From: Deinococcus apachensis DSM 19763
GTDB lineage: Bacteria; Deinococcota; Deinococci; Deinococcales; Deinococcaceae
DNA length: 64,000 nt
Assembly (NCBI RefSeq): GCF_000381345.1
Contig: NZ_KB906414.1
Location: forward strand, 35,461-99,460
Direction: 5' to 3'
A model generated the notes under the pieces. That model searched no databases and was not told the DNA's origin. It saw nothing but the letters and a program-made list of their open reading frames with translations. Position numbers and translations under genes: made by a program. Shown in pieces: positions 36,845-47,103 of the stretch; position 1 is the stretch's first letter; the number at the start of each line of letters is the position of its first letter.

Positions 36845-37557
36845 GCCTTCCTCCCCCGCCCCCGCGTGACGAGAAACGCGCCCAGCAACGCCCCGCCCAC
36901 CCCGGCGAGCAGCACGACCAATCCACCGGGCAGAACGCGGGAGAGCCCCCACGCCCCCAGGCCCGAGGCGAGGGCGACCACGATGGCCTGCCGGTCCACC
37001 AGCAACGGCACCAGCAAACCCAGGAAGGCGAGTGGGAAGATCACGCCCACACCCAATGCGGCGGGATCGGGCAGCACCCCACCCGCCAGCGCCCCGGCGA
37101 GGGTGGCCGCGTTCCACACTGCGTACAGGCTGAGTTCGGCGCCCAGCAGGAAGGCGAAGCTCAGCCCACCCGGCTCGCCCGGCCCGCGCACGACCGCCAC
37201 GCCATACGCCTCGTCGGTGAGGAACTGGGCGGCGACCACCCGTTGGGTACGAGTCAGAGGCACCTGCCGCGCCAGGCTCAGTCCGTACAGCACGTGCCGG
37301 ACATTGAGAAGAAAGGTGGTAGCGACGATGCCCAGGGCCGAGGCTCCCCCGGCAAACAGTCCCGCCGCCGCGAACTGCGAGGCGCCCGCGAAGACCGTCA
37401 GGCTCATGAGCTGAGTTTCTCCGACCCCCAATCCCGCCGCCCTCGCCGTGACTGCGTAGGCGACCGCAAAGGGAATCACGCCCAGCCACAGCGGCATCAG
37501 GACCCGGAAACCGCGCCAGAACGCGGGCCAGAAGGCGGGAGGGGAAGCTGTCACCAT
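36841..37557 (-). CDS. azlC: Branched-chain amino acid exporter subunit AzlC
   Basis: The 238-residue membrane protein belongs to the AzlC family. It has the N-terminal PLWLGVIPFAVAYAVTARAA, the MSLTVFAGASQFAAAGLFA signature, and NVRHVLYGLSLA with a conserved RHxLY motif near residue 100. The start at 37557 is chosen because TAAGCT stands seven bases upstream in a leaderless arrangement. It heads the azlCD operon. Confidence 0.9.
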   Translation of the reverse strand: MVTASPPAFWPAFWRGFRVLMPLWLGVIPFAVAYAVTARAAGLGVGETQLMSLTVFAGASQFAAAGLFAGGASALGIVATTFLLNVRHVLYGLSLARQVPLTRTQRVVAAQFLTDEAYGVAVVRGPGEPGGLSFAFLLGAELSLYAVWNAATLAGALAGGVLPDPAALGVGVIFPLAFLGLLVPLLVDRQAIVVALASGLGAWGLSRVLPGGLVVLLAGVGGALLGAFLVTRGRGRKA

Positions 37558-37708
37558 GCCCGCGAGCTTAGCGGGCCGGGAGGTCAACTGTCTCGAAAGG
37601 TTCTGCTGCTCCGGGGGCCTGGCCACATCTCTCGTACAGCAGGAAGCAGCAGATTCCGACTCCGGATGAGGGTGAGGGGCTCACCCACGTCCAGCGACAC
37701 CCGGACCC

Positions 37709-38607
37709 TCACACCGCTCCCGTCCAGTCGGCGACAAGCGAAACGGGGCGCGGCAGGGCGGACAACCGCCCGAGGGTGCCGGGCAGCTCGTCCGGCTTGA
37801 CCGTGACCGCGAACAGCCGTTCCAGCAGTGGGTCGGTATGGTCCCACAGCCAGCAGGCATAGGCGGCATAATCCCCCCCGTCGCTGGAGGCCGTGACACT
37901 CAGCTCGCGCGTGTGGAAGGCGGGTGGCAGGCCCAGCGTGCCCCAGTTCCCATCGGACAGCACACAGGTCCGTCCACCGGGGCGCAGGTGTTCCAGCAAT
38001 TCTGTGAAACCTGCTGGGGATGCGCTGCACTCGAAGCCCACATCGAAGGTGTCGTGGGGCAGGCTGCCGGGGGGCAGCGCCACCGCCCCGAACGCCTGGG
38101 CCAGGGCGCGGCGCTCCGCATCCGGTTCCAGCACGGTCACGTCCCGCACGCCCCGCCGGGTCAGGTTGAACACCGTCAGGAGGCCCAGCAATCCCGCCCC
38201 GGCCACCAGCACCCGTTCCCCCAGCCGAGGTTCGACCTTGCGGATACCCTTGTGCGTCTCCTCGCCCAAGATGGCGGCCAGGGCGGCGCGGTCGGGGACG
38301 TGATCGGGAACGGGCAGCACCGTGGAAGCTGCGTGCAGTCCGCCGCTCGCGTGGCCCAGTGTGGTGACCGCCCGAGTACCGGGAGCCAGGGCCACCCCTT
38401 CCCCCACCACGCCGAGCGTCTGGTAGCCGAGAGGGCAGGGATAAACCACGCCGGACGCCCGGCCCTCCACCACGCTTAATTCGGAGCCGACACTCACGGC
38501 GCTCAGGCGGGTCCTTACCCACACCTCGCCGGAACCGGGTGGGGGCAAGACGACCTCCTCCCAGACGAACCTATGCGGGGCCGTGAGGATCAGGCGGCGG
38601 ACCCGCA

Positions 38608-38608
<1 letters not shown>
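37709..38608 (-). CDS. MDR-superfamily dehydrogenase without zinc ligands
   Basis: The 299-residue protein has the medium-chain dehydrogenase fold, with an N-terminal GroES-like part and a Rossmann part around VAGAGLLGLLTVFNL near residue 145. The catalytic zinc ligands of the family (Cys in GICGTD, His-Glu in GHE) are replaced by SAVSVGSEL and GYQTLG, so it is probably zinc independent. The start shares one base with the stop of the ABC permease gene, forming an operon. The substrate is unknown. Confidence 0.75.
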
Positions 38609-39303
<695 letters not shown>

Positions 39304-39330
39304 GCCGGGTCAGTCTAGTGCGCGAAAAGA

Positions 39331-39352
39331 AAAAACCGCCCAGTGGGGGCGG
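39331..39352 (-). terminator. Terminator upstream of the permease gene
   Basis: On the minus strand, CCGCCC CCAC TGGGCGG is followed by TTTTTTCTTTT. It would end transcripts from the binding-protein gene before the permease, which has its own promoter. Confidence 0.7.
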
Positions 39353-39413
39353 CGGGCCAAAATAAGGAGATACTGGCGCGGGGTGCGAGAGGCTTAAACC
39401 CAATTCAGAGGGG

Positions 39414-39574
39414 CTATTCGTCACTCCGATGACCATGCTCCCAGAAGAACCGGAAGACACTCCAGACCAGCGAGGCGAGGCCGATGGGCTCCTTCCATGG
39501 GGCGACCCGCTTCCGTTGCTTCCCGGCTTCCTGCGCGGCTGGGGCCGTTTTCTGGTACGCCTATGTGGGTTCAT
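39414..39574 (-). pseudogene. Possible small protein with one-base shift
   Basis: In the 475-base gap between the permease and the binding-protein genes, the minus strand holds ATG AAC CCA CAT AGG at 39574. One frame over it reads QKTAPAAQEAGKQRKRVAPW and ends FRFFWEHGHRSDE with a TAG at 39414. This second frame has typical high-GC codon use. A one-base change in the AAAA run near 39551 would join them into about 53 residues. Function unknown; the case is weak. Confidence 0.3.
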
Positions 39575-39778
39575 AGTGGTACCGGGCCGGACACCTTCTC
39601 CCAGGGCGTCCGGCCACTGCCTTTCCCTGTGAGAGGTTCGGTCGTGGGCTGACGTGACGCCCCTGGCACTTCCCCGCGCTGTCATCTGCCCGCCCGTCAC
39701 TGGGCGAATTCAAGTTACCCAGAACTGTTCCCGGCAGGAGACGATTTCGGCGCCTCGTATTAAAGGCGAGCCCGCCTC

Positions 39779-40540
<762 letters not shown>

Positions 40541-40546
40541 GGCCCC

Positions 40547-40571
40547 AGCATAGGCGAGCGTCGCCTAAACT
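40547..40571. promoter_or_regulatory. Divergent pair of leaderless promoters
   Basis: TATGCT on the minus strand (40547-40552) is six bases from the binding-protein ATG. TAAACT on the plus strand (40566-40571) is seven bases from the thioredoxin-like ATG. The two start codons are only 38 bases apart. Confidence 0.6.
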
Positions 40572-40578
40572 CTTCCGC

Positions 40579-41033
<455 letters not shown>

Positions 41034-41037
<4 letters not shown>

Positions 41038-41372
41038 TTGGCGTCGGACGTGCGCTGTGTGGGGAGAAAGATGCCCGATTTCAGGTTGCGAAGCGGGACG
41101 TTGGTCACGCGGACGAGGAGGGCTGGGATGCGCCCATTGATGGGGTTGGGGGTGAGTTGGGCGGGGGTGGAGACGAAACGGAGGTGAGCCTGGTTGTTGT
41201 AGAAGGTCGCTTCCTGAGGCAAGGCTCCGAGCGCGCAGAGATGGTCCACGCGGGTCAGCACGTGTTCTTCCAGCTCGTCCCACAGTTCCTGCTGGCGGGC
41301 TTTCGGCAATCCCCAGGTCGCGCGGCGCAGATAGGCGGTTAGCGCAGCGGGCGTGCCTGTCAGGGAGGTCAC
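41034..41372 (-). CDS. PadR-linked protein with permease-prefix-like start
   Basis: The 112-residue protein begins with a helical segment (LTAYLRRATWGLPKARQQEL, WDELEEHVLTRVDHL) of the kind encoded next to PadR regulators (DUF1700/HAAS or permease prefix domain). The rest, from about residue 55, is not recognised, and the usual membrane part is absent, so the gene may be internally deleted. It starts three bases after the padR stop and overlaps the thioredoxin-like gene by four bases at the 3' end. Confidence 0.6.
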
Positions 41373-41375
41373 GGC

Positions 41376-41699
41376 TCAGCCCCCCGCCAGGCGCCACACG
41401 GCTCCGGTAAAGGCGCGGAATTCCTCGCGCTTGGCCCGCAGCACCTCGCGGCCCCGGTCGGTCAGGGCGTAATACTTGCGCGGCTTGCCGTTGCGCCCAA
41501 CCTCGCCGAACTGGGGGGCGAGCTGGCCCTCCCCCTCCAGGCGGTGCAGCGCCGGGTAGAGGCTGCCCTCCTTGAAGTCGAAGTAGCCGTCCGTGCGCTC
41601 CCGCGCCTCCTGGATGATGGCGAAGCCGTACAGGGGCCGCGCCTCCAGGATCGAGAGCAGGATCAGGTCGAGGTTGCCGCGCAGCAGGTCGGAGTTCAT
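41376..41699 (-). CDS. PadR-family transcriptional regulator
   Basis: The 107-residue repressor-type protein has a winged-helix fold with the PadR signature LDLILLSILEARPLYGFAI near residue 10, EGSLYPALHRLEGEGQL near 45 and GKPRKYYALTDRGREVL near 70. The ATG at 41699 is preceded by AGGAGG. It lies first in a two-gene operon. A dyad 70 to 92 bases upstream is a likely autoregulatory operator. Confidence 0.92.
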   Translation of the reverse strand: MNSDLLRGNLDLILLSILEARPLYGFAIIQEARERTDGYFDFKEGSLYPALHRLEGEGQLAPQFGEVGRNGKPRKYYALTDRGREVLRAKREEFRAFTGAVWRLAGG

Positions 41700-41768
41700 A
41701 GTCCTCCTGGGTGGGCCGTCGGCCGCTCGGCGTCCCGTGCAGTTGCTGGCCCTACAAAGCCTTGACTG

Positions 41769-41791
41769 ACTACATAGTCTGTCTAGGTAGT
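41769..41791. promoter_or_regulatory. Candidate PadR operator (dyad)
   Basis: ACTACATAG, five bases, then CTAGGTAGT form an inverted repeat with eight of nine positions matching. It lies 70 bases upstream of padR in an otherwise ordinary gap. Confidence 0.5.
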
Positions 41792-41922
41792 AGATCTCTC
41801 TTGTGCGTCCCCGTCTCGCCCGCTGATCTCCCACTGCCCGTACGGGTTCATGACGCGGCGCGGGTGGGTGCCCTCTCGCAGCGTGACCCCTGGGGCTTCC
41901 GCTGGCTGAGCGAGAATGAGGC

Positions 41923-42918
41923 GTGACCGACCCGCATCTGCACACTCTTTTCTCCCTCACGGCGGCGGACGCGCTCGGGGCCGCCACCGAGTTCAAGACG
42001 CCCGAGGCGATCCGCGCCCGCTACGGCAAGACTTTTGGGGACTACCAGCCCGGCAGTGTGTTCGGCTTCGCCCCTGGCGAGGCGACCGACGACAGCCAGA
42101 TGACGGTAGCGACCCTGCTGGGCTACGGGCAGGGTGGGGAATTGGAGGGGGTACTGACGGCCCTGCGCGACTGGCTGGCGACTGGACCACCGGATGTGGG
42201 AGGACTAACTCGTGCCGCCCTGGGGTACGGGACCCTTGATGGCGGGGCGAGAGCCTGGGCCGGGAGTGGTTTCCAGAGTGCCGGAAACGGCGGGCTGATG
42301 CGAATCGCGGCGGTGTGGATCGCGGGGTTCAGGGGAGAAGTCCTGGCGCGGGAGTCTGCCACGATCACAGCCCTCACGCACGCCGACCCGCGCTGCGTGT
42401 ACGCCAGCGTCTTTCTGACGGCTTTTCTGGAAGCCCTGCATGTAGGGCAGTCCTACCGGGAGGCGGCTGAGACGGCCCTGAGAAGGATGGACGGGCTGGA
42501 CGCCCGCCGCACGCTGCTGGACGCCGGAGTCTTCGGGCTGACTACAAGGACGGCCCACGACGCTTTCCAGAAGCAGGACCGCGAGGCCCGCGCCCAGGTC
42601 CGCGCCCGCGTCCGCTCCGGGCTGGATGGGCGCCTCACCTCCCAGAACGGCTACGTGCTGGACACACTGGAGGCCGCCATCGCCCACGCCCGGGCCGACT
42701 CATGGCTCGCCTGTGTGGAACCCGCTGTGCTGGGGGGCGACGACAGCGACACTGTGGCCTGCGTGGTCGGGGCCATTGCCGGAGCGCGGGGGGTGGAGAT
42801 TCCCGCCCATCTCCTTCCCCCGCTTCGCCTGGGGCACACCTGGCCCGGCTGGGAACGTGGCTGGGCCTGCACCGAACACTTCCCGGCCGTCTTGAAGGGA
42901 GCCCATGACCGAGGCTGA
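41923..42918 (+). CDS. ADP-ribosylglycohydrolase family protein
   Basis: The 331-residue protein has the DraG fold, which removes ADP-ribose from proteins or other targets using two metals. The metal ligands appear in GEATDDSQMTVATLL near residue 45 and LGGDDSDTVACVVGAIAGA near 275. The target is unknown. The GTG start at 41923 is used. It overlaps the following nucleotidyltransferase gene by 14 bases. Confidence 0.9.
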   Translation: MTDPHLHTLFSLTAADALGAATEFKTPEAIRARYGKTFGDYQPGSVFGFAPGEATDDSQMTVATLLGYGQGGELEGVLTALRDWLATGPPDVGGLTRAALGYGTLDGGARAWAGSGFQSAGNGGLMRIAAVWIAGFRGEVLARESATITALTHADPRCVYASVFLTAFLEALHVGQSYREAAETALRRMDGLDARRTLLDAGVFGLTTRTAHDAFQKQDREARAQVRARVRSGLDGRLTSQNGYVLDTLEAAIAHARADSWLACVEPAVLGGDDSDTVACVVGAIAGARGVEIPAHLLPPLRLGHTWPGWERGWACTEHFPAVLKGAHDRG

Positions 42919-43468
42919 GTTCCTGTACACCGTCCGCCTCAACCTGGCGAACGCGGCGATCCTCGACCGCCTGCCCGAGTTGGAGGTCTCTCAGGCGCAC
43001 CTCGTCGCCGGGGCACTCTTCCAGACCATATGGAACGTGCGGAGCGGACAGGCGCCAGACACTCGTATCCGCGACTACGACCTGTTCTACTGGGACGCCG
43101 ACACGAGCTACGAGGCGGAGGACACGGTGATTCGCCGCGCCGCTGCCCTCTTCGCCGACCTGGGCGCCCGCATCGAGGTCCGCAACCAGGCCCGCGTCCA
43201 CCTGTGGTTTCCGCAGAAATTCGGCCTGACCCGCCCACCCCTGCACAGTGCCCGCGAAGGCATCGACCAATTCCTCGTAGAATGCACCTGCGTCGGCGTG
43301 GACGAGCGTGGCACCGTCTACGCCCCCTACGGGCTGGCCGACCTCGCGGCGGGCCGCCTGCGTCCCAACCTCCAGAATCACACGCCCGACCTGTACGCGG
43401 CAAAAGTGGCCGACTACCGCCAACGCTGGCCGTGGCTGCGGGAAGTGGGGGACGGAGAGGGTGAGTAG
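42905..43468 (+). CDS. DUF925-type nucleotidyltransferase
   Basis: The 187-residue protein matches the nucleotidyltransferase-like family PF06042, with LVAGALFQTIWNVRSGQ and RIRDYDLFYWDADTSYE near residue 60, the latter carrying the metal-binding DxD-type acids, and YAPYGLADLAAGRLRPN near 140. Substrate unknown. It starts inside the ADP-ribosylglycohydrolase gene and is probably translationally coupled, with AAGGGAG shortly upstream. Confidence 0.82.
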   Translation: MTEAEFLYTVRLNLANAAILDRLPELEVSQAHLVAGALFQTIWNVRSGQAPDTRIRDYDLFYWDADTSYEAEDTVIRRAAALFADLGARIEVRNQARVHLWFPQKFGLTRPPLHSAREGIDQFLVECTCVGVDERGTVYAPYGLADLAAGRLRPNLQNHTPDLYAAKVADYRQRWPWLREVGDGEGE

Positions 43469-43574
43469 CGCAGAGGGTACTTCCAGCTCTTTGCTCTGGA
43501 CTTGTAGAGTTGCTTGCCAAAGGGGTTAGGACCAGGCTTTAGACGGCTGCCTGCGGCTGCCACCCCCCTCCCCA

Positions 43575-43594
43575 CCTCCCCCTTGCGGGGGAGG
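43575..43594. repeat. Dispersed GC palindrome, copy 2
   Basis: CCTCCCCCTTGCGGGGGAGG is a palindromic unit of the same type as at 25562. It is preceded by CACCCCCCTCCCCA and followed by AGTAAGAG. Confidence 0.5.
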
Positions 43595-43805
43595 AGTAAG
43601 AGCGCCAAAGCTCTCGCTGTTCAAAGCTGTCTCTTGTGGACGGCCAATCGCCACAAGTAGCTGGCTCTCGCACGGCCTTCACCCCGCCTTGCTCGCGCAG
43701 CGAGACGGTGGGCTGGTGAGTGAGGGAGCAGCAAGATCAAACATTGCGCGTGAAGAAGGACGGCCACGGGCGCGAAGGGTAGGGACCTTGCCTGGCGCAG
43801 CGCCG

Positions 43806-43831
43806 CTCCCCCTGCCCCCCTGGGGGTAGGA
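43806..43831. repeat. Dispersed GC palindrome, copy 3
   Basis: CTCCCCCTGCCCCCCTGGGG GTAGGA is a weaker copy of the GC palindrome, followed by GCAAACC. Confidence 0.4.
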
Positions 43832-43864
43832 GCAAACCGCATCAAGATGCCCGGCCCCTCCCCC

Positions 43865-44257
43865 TCACGCAAACCGAACCCGATTAGCATGCGCCGCAAT
43901 CTGCCCCGCCGTCCACAACACTTCCCGAACGTGTTCCAGAAGCAAATCCTCCATCACCCGCCCCTGCACCCGCACCGCCAGATGCTCCGGCTTCAGGGTC
44001 CGCACCGCCTGCACCTCCCACTCGGAAAGCCGCGTGAGCCCAGCATCGTCCGGCGGCGCAGGCGTCCCCGTTACCTGCGCGATCCTCGCCCACAGCGCCC
44101 GCTTGCTGCCGGTGAGCCCCGTCACGAGCCCCGCGATGCGCGGCGGGGGTTGCCCATCGACCAGCGACAGGGCCGCCCGGATGCTGTAGTGCGGCCCGTT
44201 CTGCGCGCCCTCCAGCAGCCGGGCGAGGTCCTGAGGCTGAAGGCTCACCGCGCTCAC
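43865..44257 (-). CDS. Hypothetical protein
   Basis: The 130-residue protein starts MSAVSLQPQDLARLLEGA and is largely helical, with no membrane span. Segments such as LSEWEVQAVRTLKPEHLAV and GRVMEDLLLEHVREV suggest a helical bundle. It begins at GTG 44257, four bases inside the upstream gene (GTGA overlap), so the two are coupled. Family not recognised. Confidence 0.6.
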   Translation of the reverse strand: MSAVSLQPQDLARLLEGAQNGPHYSIRAALSLVDGQPPPRIAGLVTGLTGSKRALWARIAQVTGTPAPPDDAGLTRLSEWEVQAVRTLKPEHLAVRVQGRVMEDLLLEHVREVLWTAGQIAAHANRVRFA

Positions 44258-44754
44258 CGCACCAGCCGGAAGGTGTCACCCTCCCGGGTCAGGCGGCCCG
44301 CATCCAGCATCCGGCGCGTCACGGCCCGGGCCTGCTCCTCGGACAGGGGCGAGGAAGCGCTCAGGTCCCCCAGCGTGAACTGCCCGCCCTTTCGGTAGGC
44401 CAGCCGCAGAATCATGCGCTCCTGCACGTCGCCCCGCTCAGCACTACCCACCCGCGACCCGAACGCGCGCCACACCGCCCAGGCGACCAGCACGCCGATC
44501 AGGAGCGCGACCGGCACCATCCGCAGGGCGAAGTCGGGGTCGGCGATCCGGGCGCCTAATTCTGCGAGGTTCCGCCGCGCCGCTTCCACCGCCGCCGCGC
44601 TCGCCCCGCTTGCCGTGAGGTCACGCACATCGCCCCGCTCGCGCAGGTAGTGCATCACGCCCGCCGTATCCCCCCGCACGTAGAAGGCGCTGTAGGCGAT
44701 CAGGGCGGCACTTAAACCCGCGATCAGGGTAACGGCGGCACGCGGCACGTTCAT
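44254..44754 (-). CDS. Membrane protein with winged-helix tail
   Basis: The 166-residue protein has a membrane span at residues 8-26 (VTLIAGLSAALIAYSAFYV), a roughly 45-residue extracytoplasmic loop, a second span (MVPVALLIGVLVAWAVWRAF), and a C-terminal helix-turn-helix-like part (GGQFTLGDLSASSPLSEEQA, RRMLDAGRLTREGDTF). It may be a membrane-bound regulator, which is inference. It overlaps the next gene by four bases. Confidence 0.6.
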   Translation of the reverse strand: MNVPRAAVTLIAGLSAALIAYSAFYVRGDTAGVMHYLRERGDVRDLTASGASAAAVEAARRNLAELGARIADPDFALRMVPVALLIGVLVAWAVWRAFGSRVGSAERGDVQERMILRLAYRKGGQFTLGDLSASSPLSEEQARAVTRRMLDAGRLTREGDTFRLVR

Positions 44755-44845
44755 GCGGCCATGCTACCGGGCCGGGCGGAGGTTGTCGGCACCCATGCTC
44801 ACGGTGAGGTCACGCCCCCGCCCCTCGCCTGTTACCCTGCCCCTC

Positions 44846-45433
44846 ATGGCTCGCCGCGTGAATCCCATCCAGGACCGGGCACGGCGCGCGGCGCTGGAGA
44901 AGGCGGCGTACCTGGCGATCTACGAGCGGGGCTACGCGGGTGTGACGCTGGCCGATATTGCCGGGTACGCGGGCGTCAGCAAGGGGACGCTCGCCTATCA
45001 CTTCGGCAGCCGGACAGGCCTGCTCGCAGCGGTCATGCGCCGCTTCACCCGCACGATCACGGCGGCCACCCGCCGGGCGCTGCGGCAAGCGACCACCCCC
45101 GAGGCCAAGCTCGCCGCCTACGTCGAGAACCAGTTCTACGGGGTGGAGAACACCCGGCGCTTCTACACGGTGTCGCTGGACTTCCTGGCGGCGGCCACCC
45201 GTGACCCCGAACTGATGGCCGTGCAGCGCGACTTCCTGCGGGGGACGCTGGCCCTCGACCTCGAACTCGCCCGGCTGGCCGGGGAGGCGGGCGCCGAGGA
45301 GCGGGCACGGCTGCTGCGGGCGCTCGTCGAGGGCCTGAGCGTGCGCTTCCTGGCCGACCCCGAGCCGGACCTCCAAGCCTACCGGGCCGAGTGCCTGCGG
45401 GGACTCAGGGCGATTCTGGGGTGGGGGAATTAA
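44846..45433 (+). CDS. TetR-family regulator
   Basis: The 195-residue protein has a TetR DNA-binding domain with GVTLADIAGYAGVSKGTLAY near residue 35, then HFGSR. The C-terminal part includes an all-helical ligand-binding domain starting FTRTITAATRRALRQ. ATG 44846 is chosen because TACCCT stands seven bases upstream (leaderless). It is convergent with the decayed reductase, whose stop overlaps its own. Target genes unknown. Confidence 0.88.
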   Translation: MARRVNPIQDRARRAALEKAAYLAIYERGYAGVTLADIAGYAGVSKGTLAYHFGSRTGLLAAVMRRFTRTITAATRRALRQATTPEAKLAAYVENQFYGVENTRRFYTVSLDFLAAATRDPELMAVQRDFLRGTLALDLELARLAGEAGAEERARLLRALVEGLSVRFLADPEPDLQAYRAECLRGLRAILGWGN

Positions 45434-45962
45434 GCGCTGTACGGCGGCGCCCCGGTCGGCCGGTAGGCCAGCAGCAGGACGCGCTCATCCAGAATCCGGG
45501 TCGAGAGCAGATCGAAACCCAGGTCCGGCAGCCCCTGGAAAATTGGCTCAAGGCCGGTCTGTCCGAGCGCCAGGGGGCAGACAACGAGTCTGAGGCGGTC
45601 CACCAGACCAGCCGCGAGCAGTTGCCGAACCAGCGAGAGGCTGCCCACGCTCGGGACTATCCGTCCGCTTCAACTCACGCGCAAACCCCACCAGATCATC
45701 ACGGACGGCGTTTAGAGAGGGCCAGTCTGTCGTCTCCAGGGCGCGCGAGAACAGCCAGCCGGGCGTGGCCCTCATCGTTCCCCATCCCGCGCCTCGGCGG
45801 GCAGTCCCTCCAGCAGCTCGTAGGTCCGGCGTCCGAGGAGCAGCCGATGTGGAACCGCCGCGTTGGTATTGACCCGGGCGGGAAAATCGGGGCCAAAATA
45901 GCCGAAGGAACCGGAGGAACGCTGACCTTGGGCAAAGCTGTCGAGACTGACGATCAGTTCAC
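45430..45962 (-). pseudogene. Dihydrofolate reductase-like protein (RibD C-terminal fold), decayed
   Basis: Pieces of one protein occur in three frames. They are LIVSLDSFAQGQ through GYFGPDFPARVNTNAA and HRLLLGRRTYELLEGLPAEA; then FSRALETTDWPSLNAVRDDL; then SLSLVRQLLAAGLVDRLRLV through FQGLPDLGFDLLST to a TAA at 45430. The remains resemble the YyaP/RibD-C family of NADPH-dependent reductases. At least three frameshifts are needed. The GTG near 45962 is the probable old start. Confidence 0.75.
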
Positions 45963-46253
45963 AAACCAGCTCAGGCAGATGTTCTCTCCCTTCACCCGTT
46001 TACGGCCACCTCGGTCGAGAGTGCCCTGCCCTCTGCTCTCGGCCAAATCATGCCGCATCGTGTCCGGCGTCCGTTTTGAGCCGCAACCGGACCTTCAATC
46101 CCGCCCGGGTCGTCCTGGGAAGTTGCACCTGCGTGCGGACGCGATGGGGCGGGAGCCCGGACATCCGTTCAGACTGCTCCCGCCCGTCCCACGATGGTGG
46201 GAGGCCGCCGACCAGGGACCCCCCACGGGAACGAGCACAACCCACGGTGCTCC
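45963..46253. other. Gap with no recognised gene
   Basis: This 291-base stretch separates the decayed reductase from the binding-protein gene. On the minus strand it contains an open frame ending VRLRLKTDAGHDAA, but no family resemblance or start signal supports it. Confidence 0.4.
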
Positions 46254-46994
46254 TCATTCCGGCAAGGGCAAGCCCACCAGCGCCGCCGCGATCTGCCGCG
46301 CCCCCTCGACCAGCCGGGGACCGGGACGGCCCAGGCCGCTCTCGGGCACGCAGACGACCGGGACGCCCAGGCCGCGCGCCTCGATGACCTCGGGACGGAG
46401 CTTTTTCACGCCGCACCACGAGCAGACGATCAGGTCGGGTTGCGCCGCGCGCACCTCCTCCAGCGTGAGGGGGGAACTGCGGCCCGGCCGTTTCCCCAGA
46501 GCATTCACGGCGCCCAGCCCCTCCAGCAGGTCCGTCACCCAGGAGTCGCGCGTCGCCGCGATGATCGGGCGGGGCCACCACTCCACGAGGACGCGGGGCG
46601 GGCGGGGGTAAACCCGCCTTAACCCTCGCAGTTCCGCCTCCAGCCGCCCGGCCACGTCCTCCCCCCGCTCCGGCAATCCGATGGCCGCCCCGATCTCGCG
46701 GATGTCCCGCAGGGTATCCGGCACGCTCACGGGGTCGAGGACGAGGGTGGGCAGGCCCGCATCGCGCACCCCCTCCACCACCCGCTCCATGCCCGGCACG
46801 CTCAGGCTGGCGAGGACGAGATCCGGCCGAGCCTCGCACACCGCCGACACGTCAATGTTCAGGTCCGGGCCAACGCGGCGCGCCCCCTCCAGCCCCGGCG
46901 CGTCGCTGTGGCTGTCGGCGGCCACGACCCAGCCCGAAACGCCCAGGGCCGCGAGGATGTCGGAGTTGGAGGAGGTCAGCGAGACGAGGCGCAT
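46254..46994 (-). CDS. Cobalamin-type substrate-binding protein, no signal peptide
   Basis: The 246-residue protein has the BtuF/FepB helical-backbone fold, with MRLVSLTSSNSDILAALG, VAADSHSDAP, EARPDLVLASLS and a later VNALGKRPGRSS near residue 165. Such proteins bind corrinoids or siderophores, but here there is no signal peptide or lipobox, so it may stay in the cytoplasm. TATGCT lies six bases before the ATG. No permease or ATPase gene is next to it. Confidence 0.78.
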   Translation of the reverse strand: MRLVSLTSSNSDILAALGVSGWVVAADSHSDAPGLEGARRVGPDLNIDVSAVCEARPDLVLASLSVPGMERVVEGVRDAGLPTLVLDPVSVPDTLRDIREIGAAIGLPERGEDVAGRLEAELRGLRRVYPRPPRVLVEWWPRPIIAATRDSWVTDLLEGLGAVNALGKRPGRSSPLTLEEVRAAQPDLIVCSWCGVKKLRPEVIEARGLGVPVVCVPESGLGRPGPRLVEGARQIAAALVGLPLPE

Positions 46995-47103
46995 GAGGGC
47001 AGCATAGCGGGCGGGCCGCGGCTCCTTCACCCACCCCTCAGGAGCCTTTTCAAGCGTGTCAGAACGGGCAAACGCCCCCTGACCGTATGGTAGGGTGGCG
47101 GGT

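Larger units (their letters stand above)
43469..43864. other. Gap with repeat units
   Basis: The 396-base gap between convergent genes holds two copies of the GC palindrome (43575-43594 and 43806-43831). I see no gene. Confidence 0.5.

Noticed and set aside
41923..43468. Toxin-antitoxin system of the DarTG or NADAR type
   Set aside because: The glycohydrolase is of the DraG type, and no ADP-ribosyltransferase toxin motif is found in the partner or neighbours.
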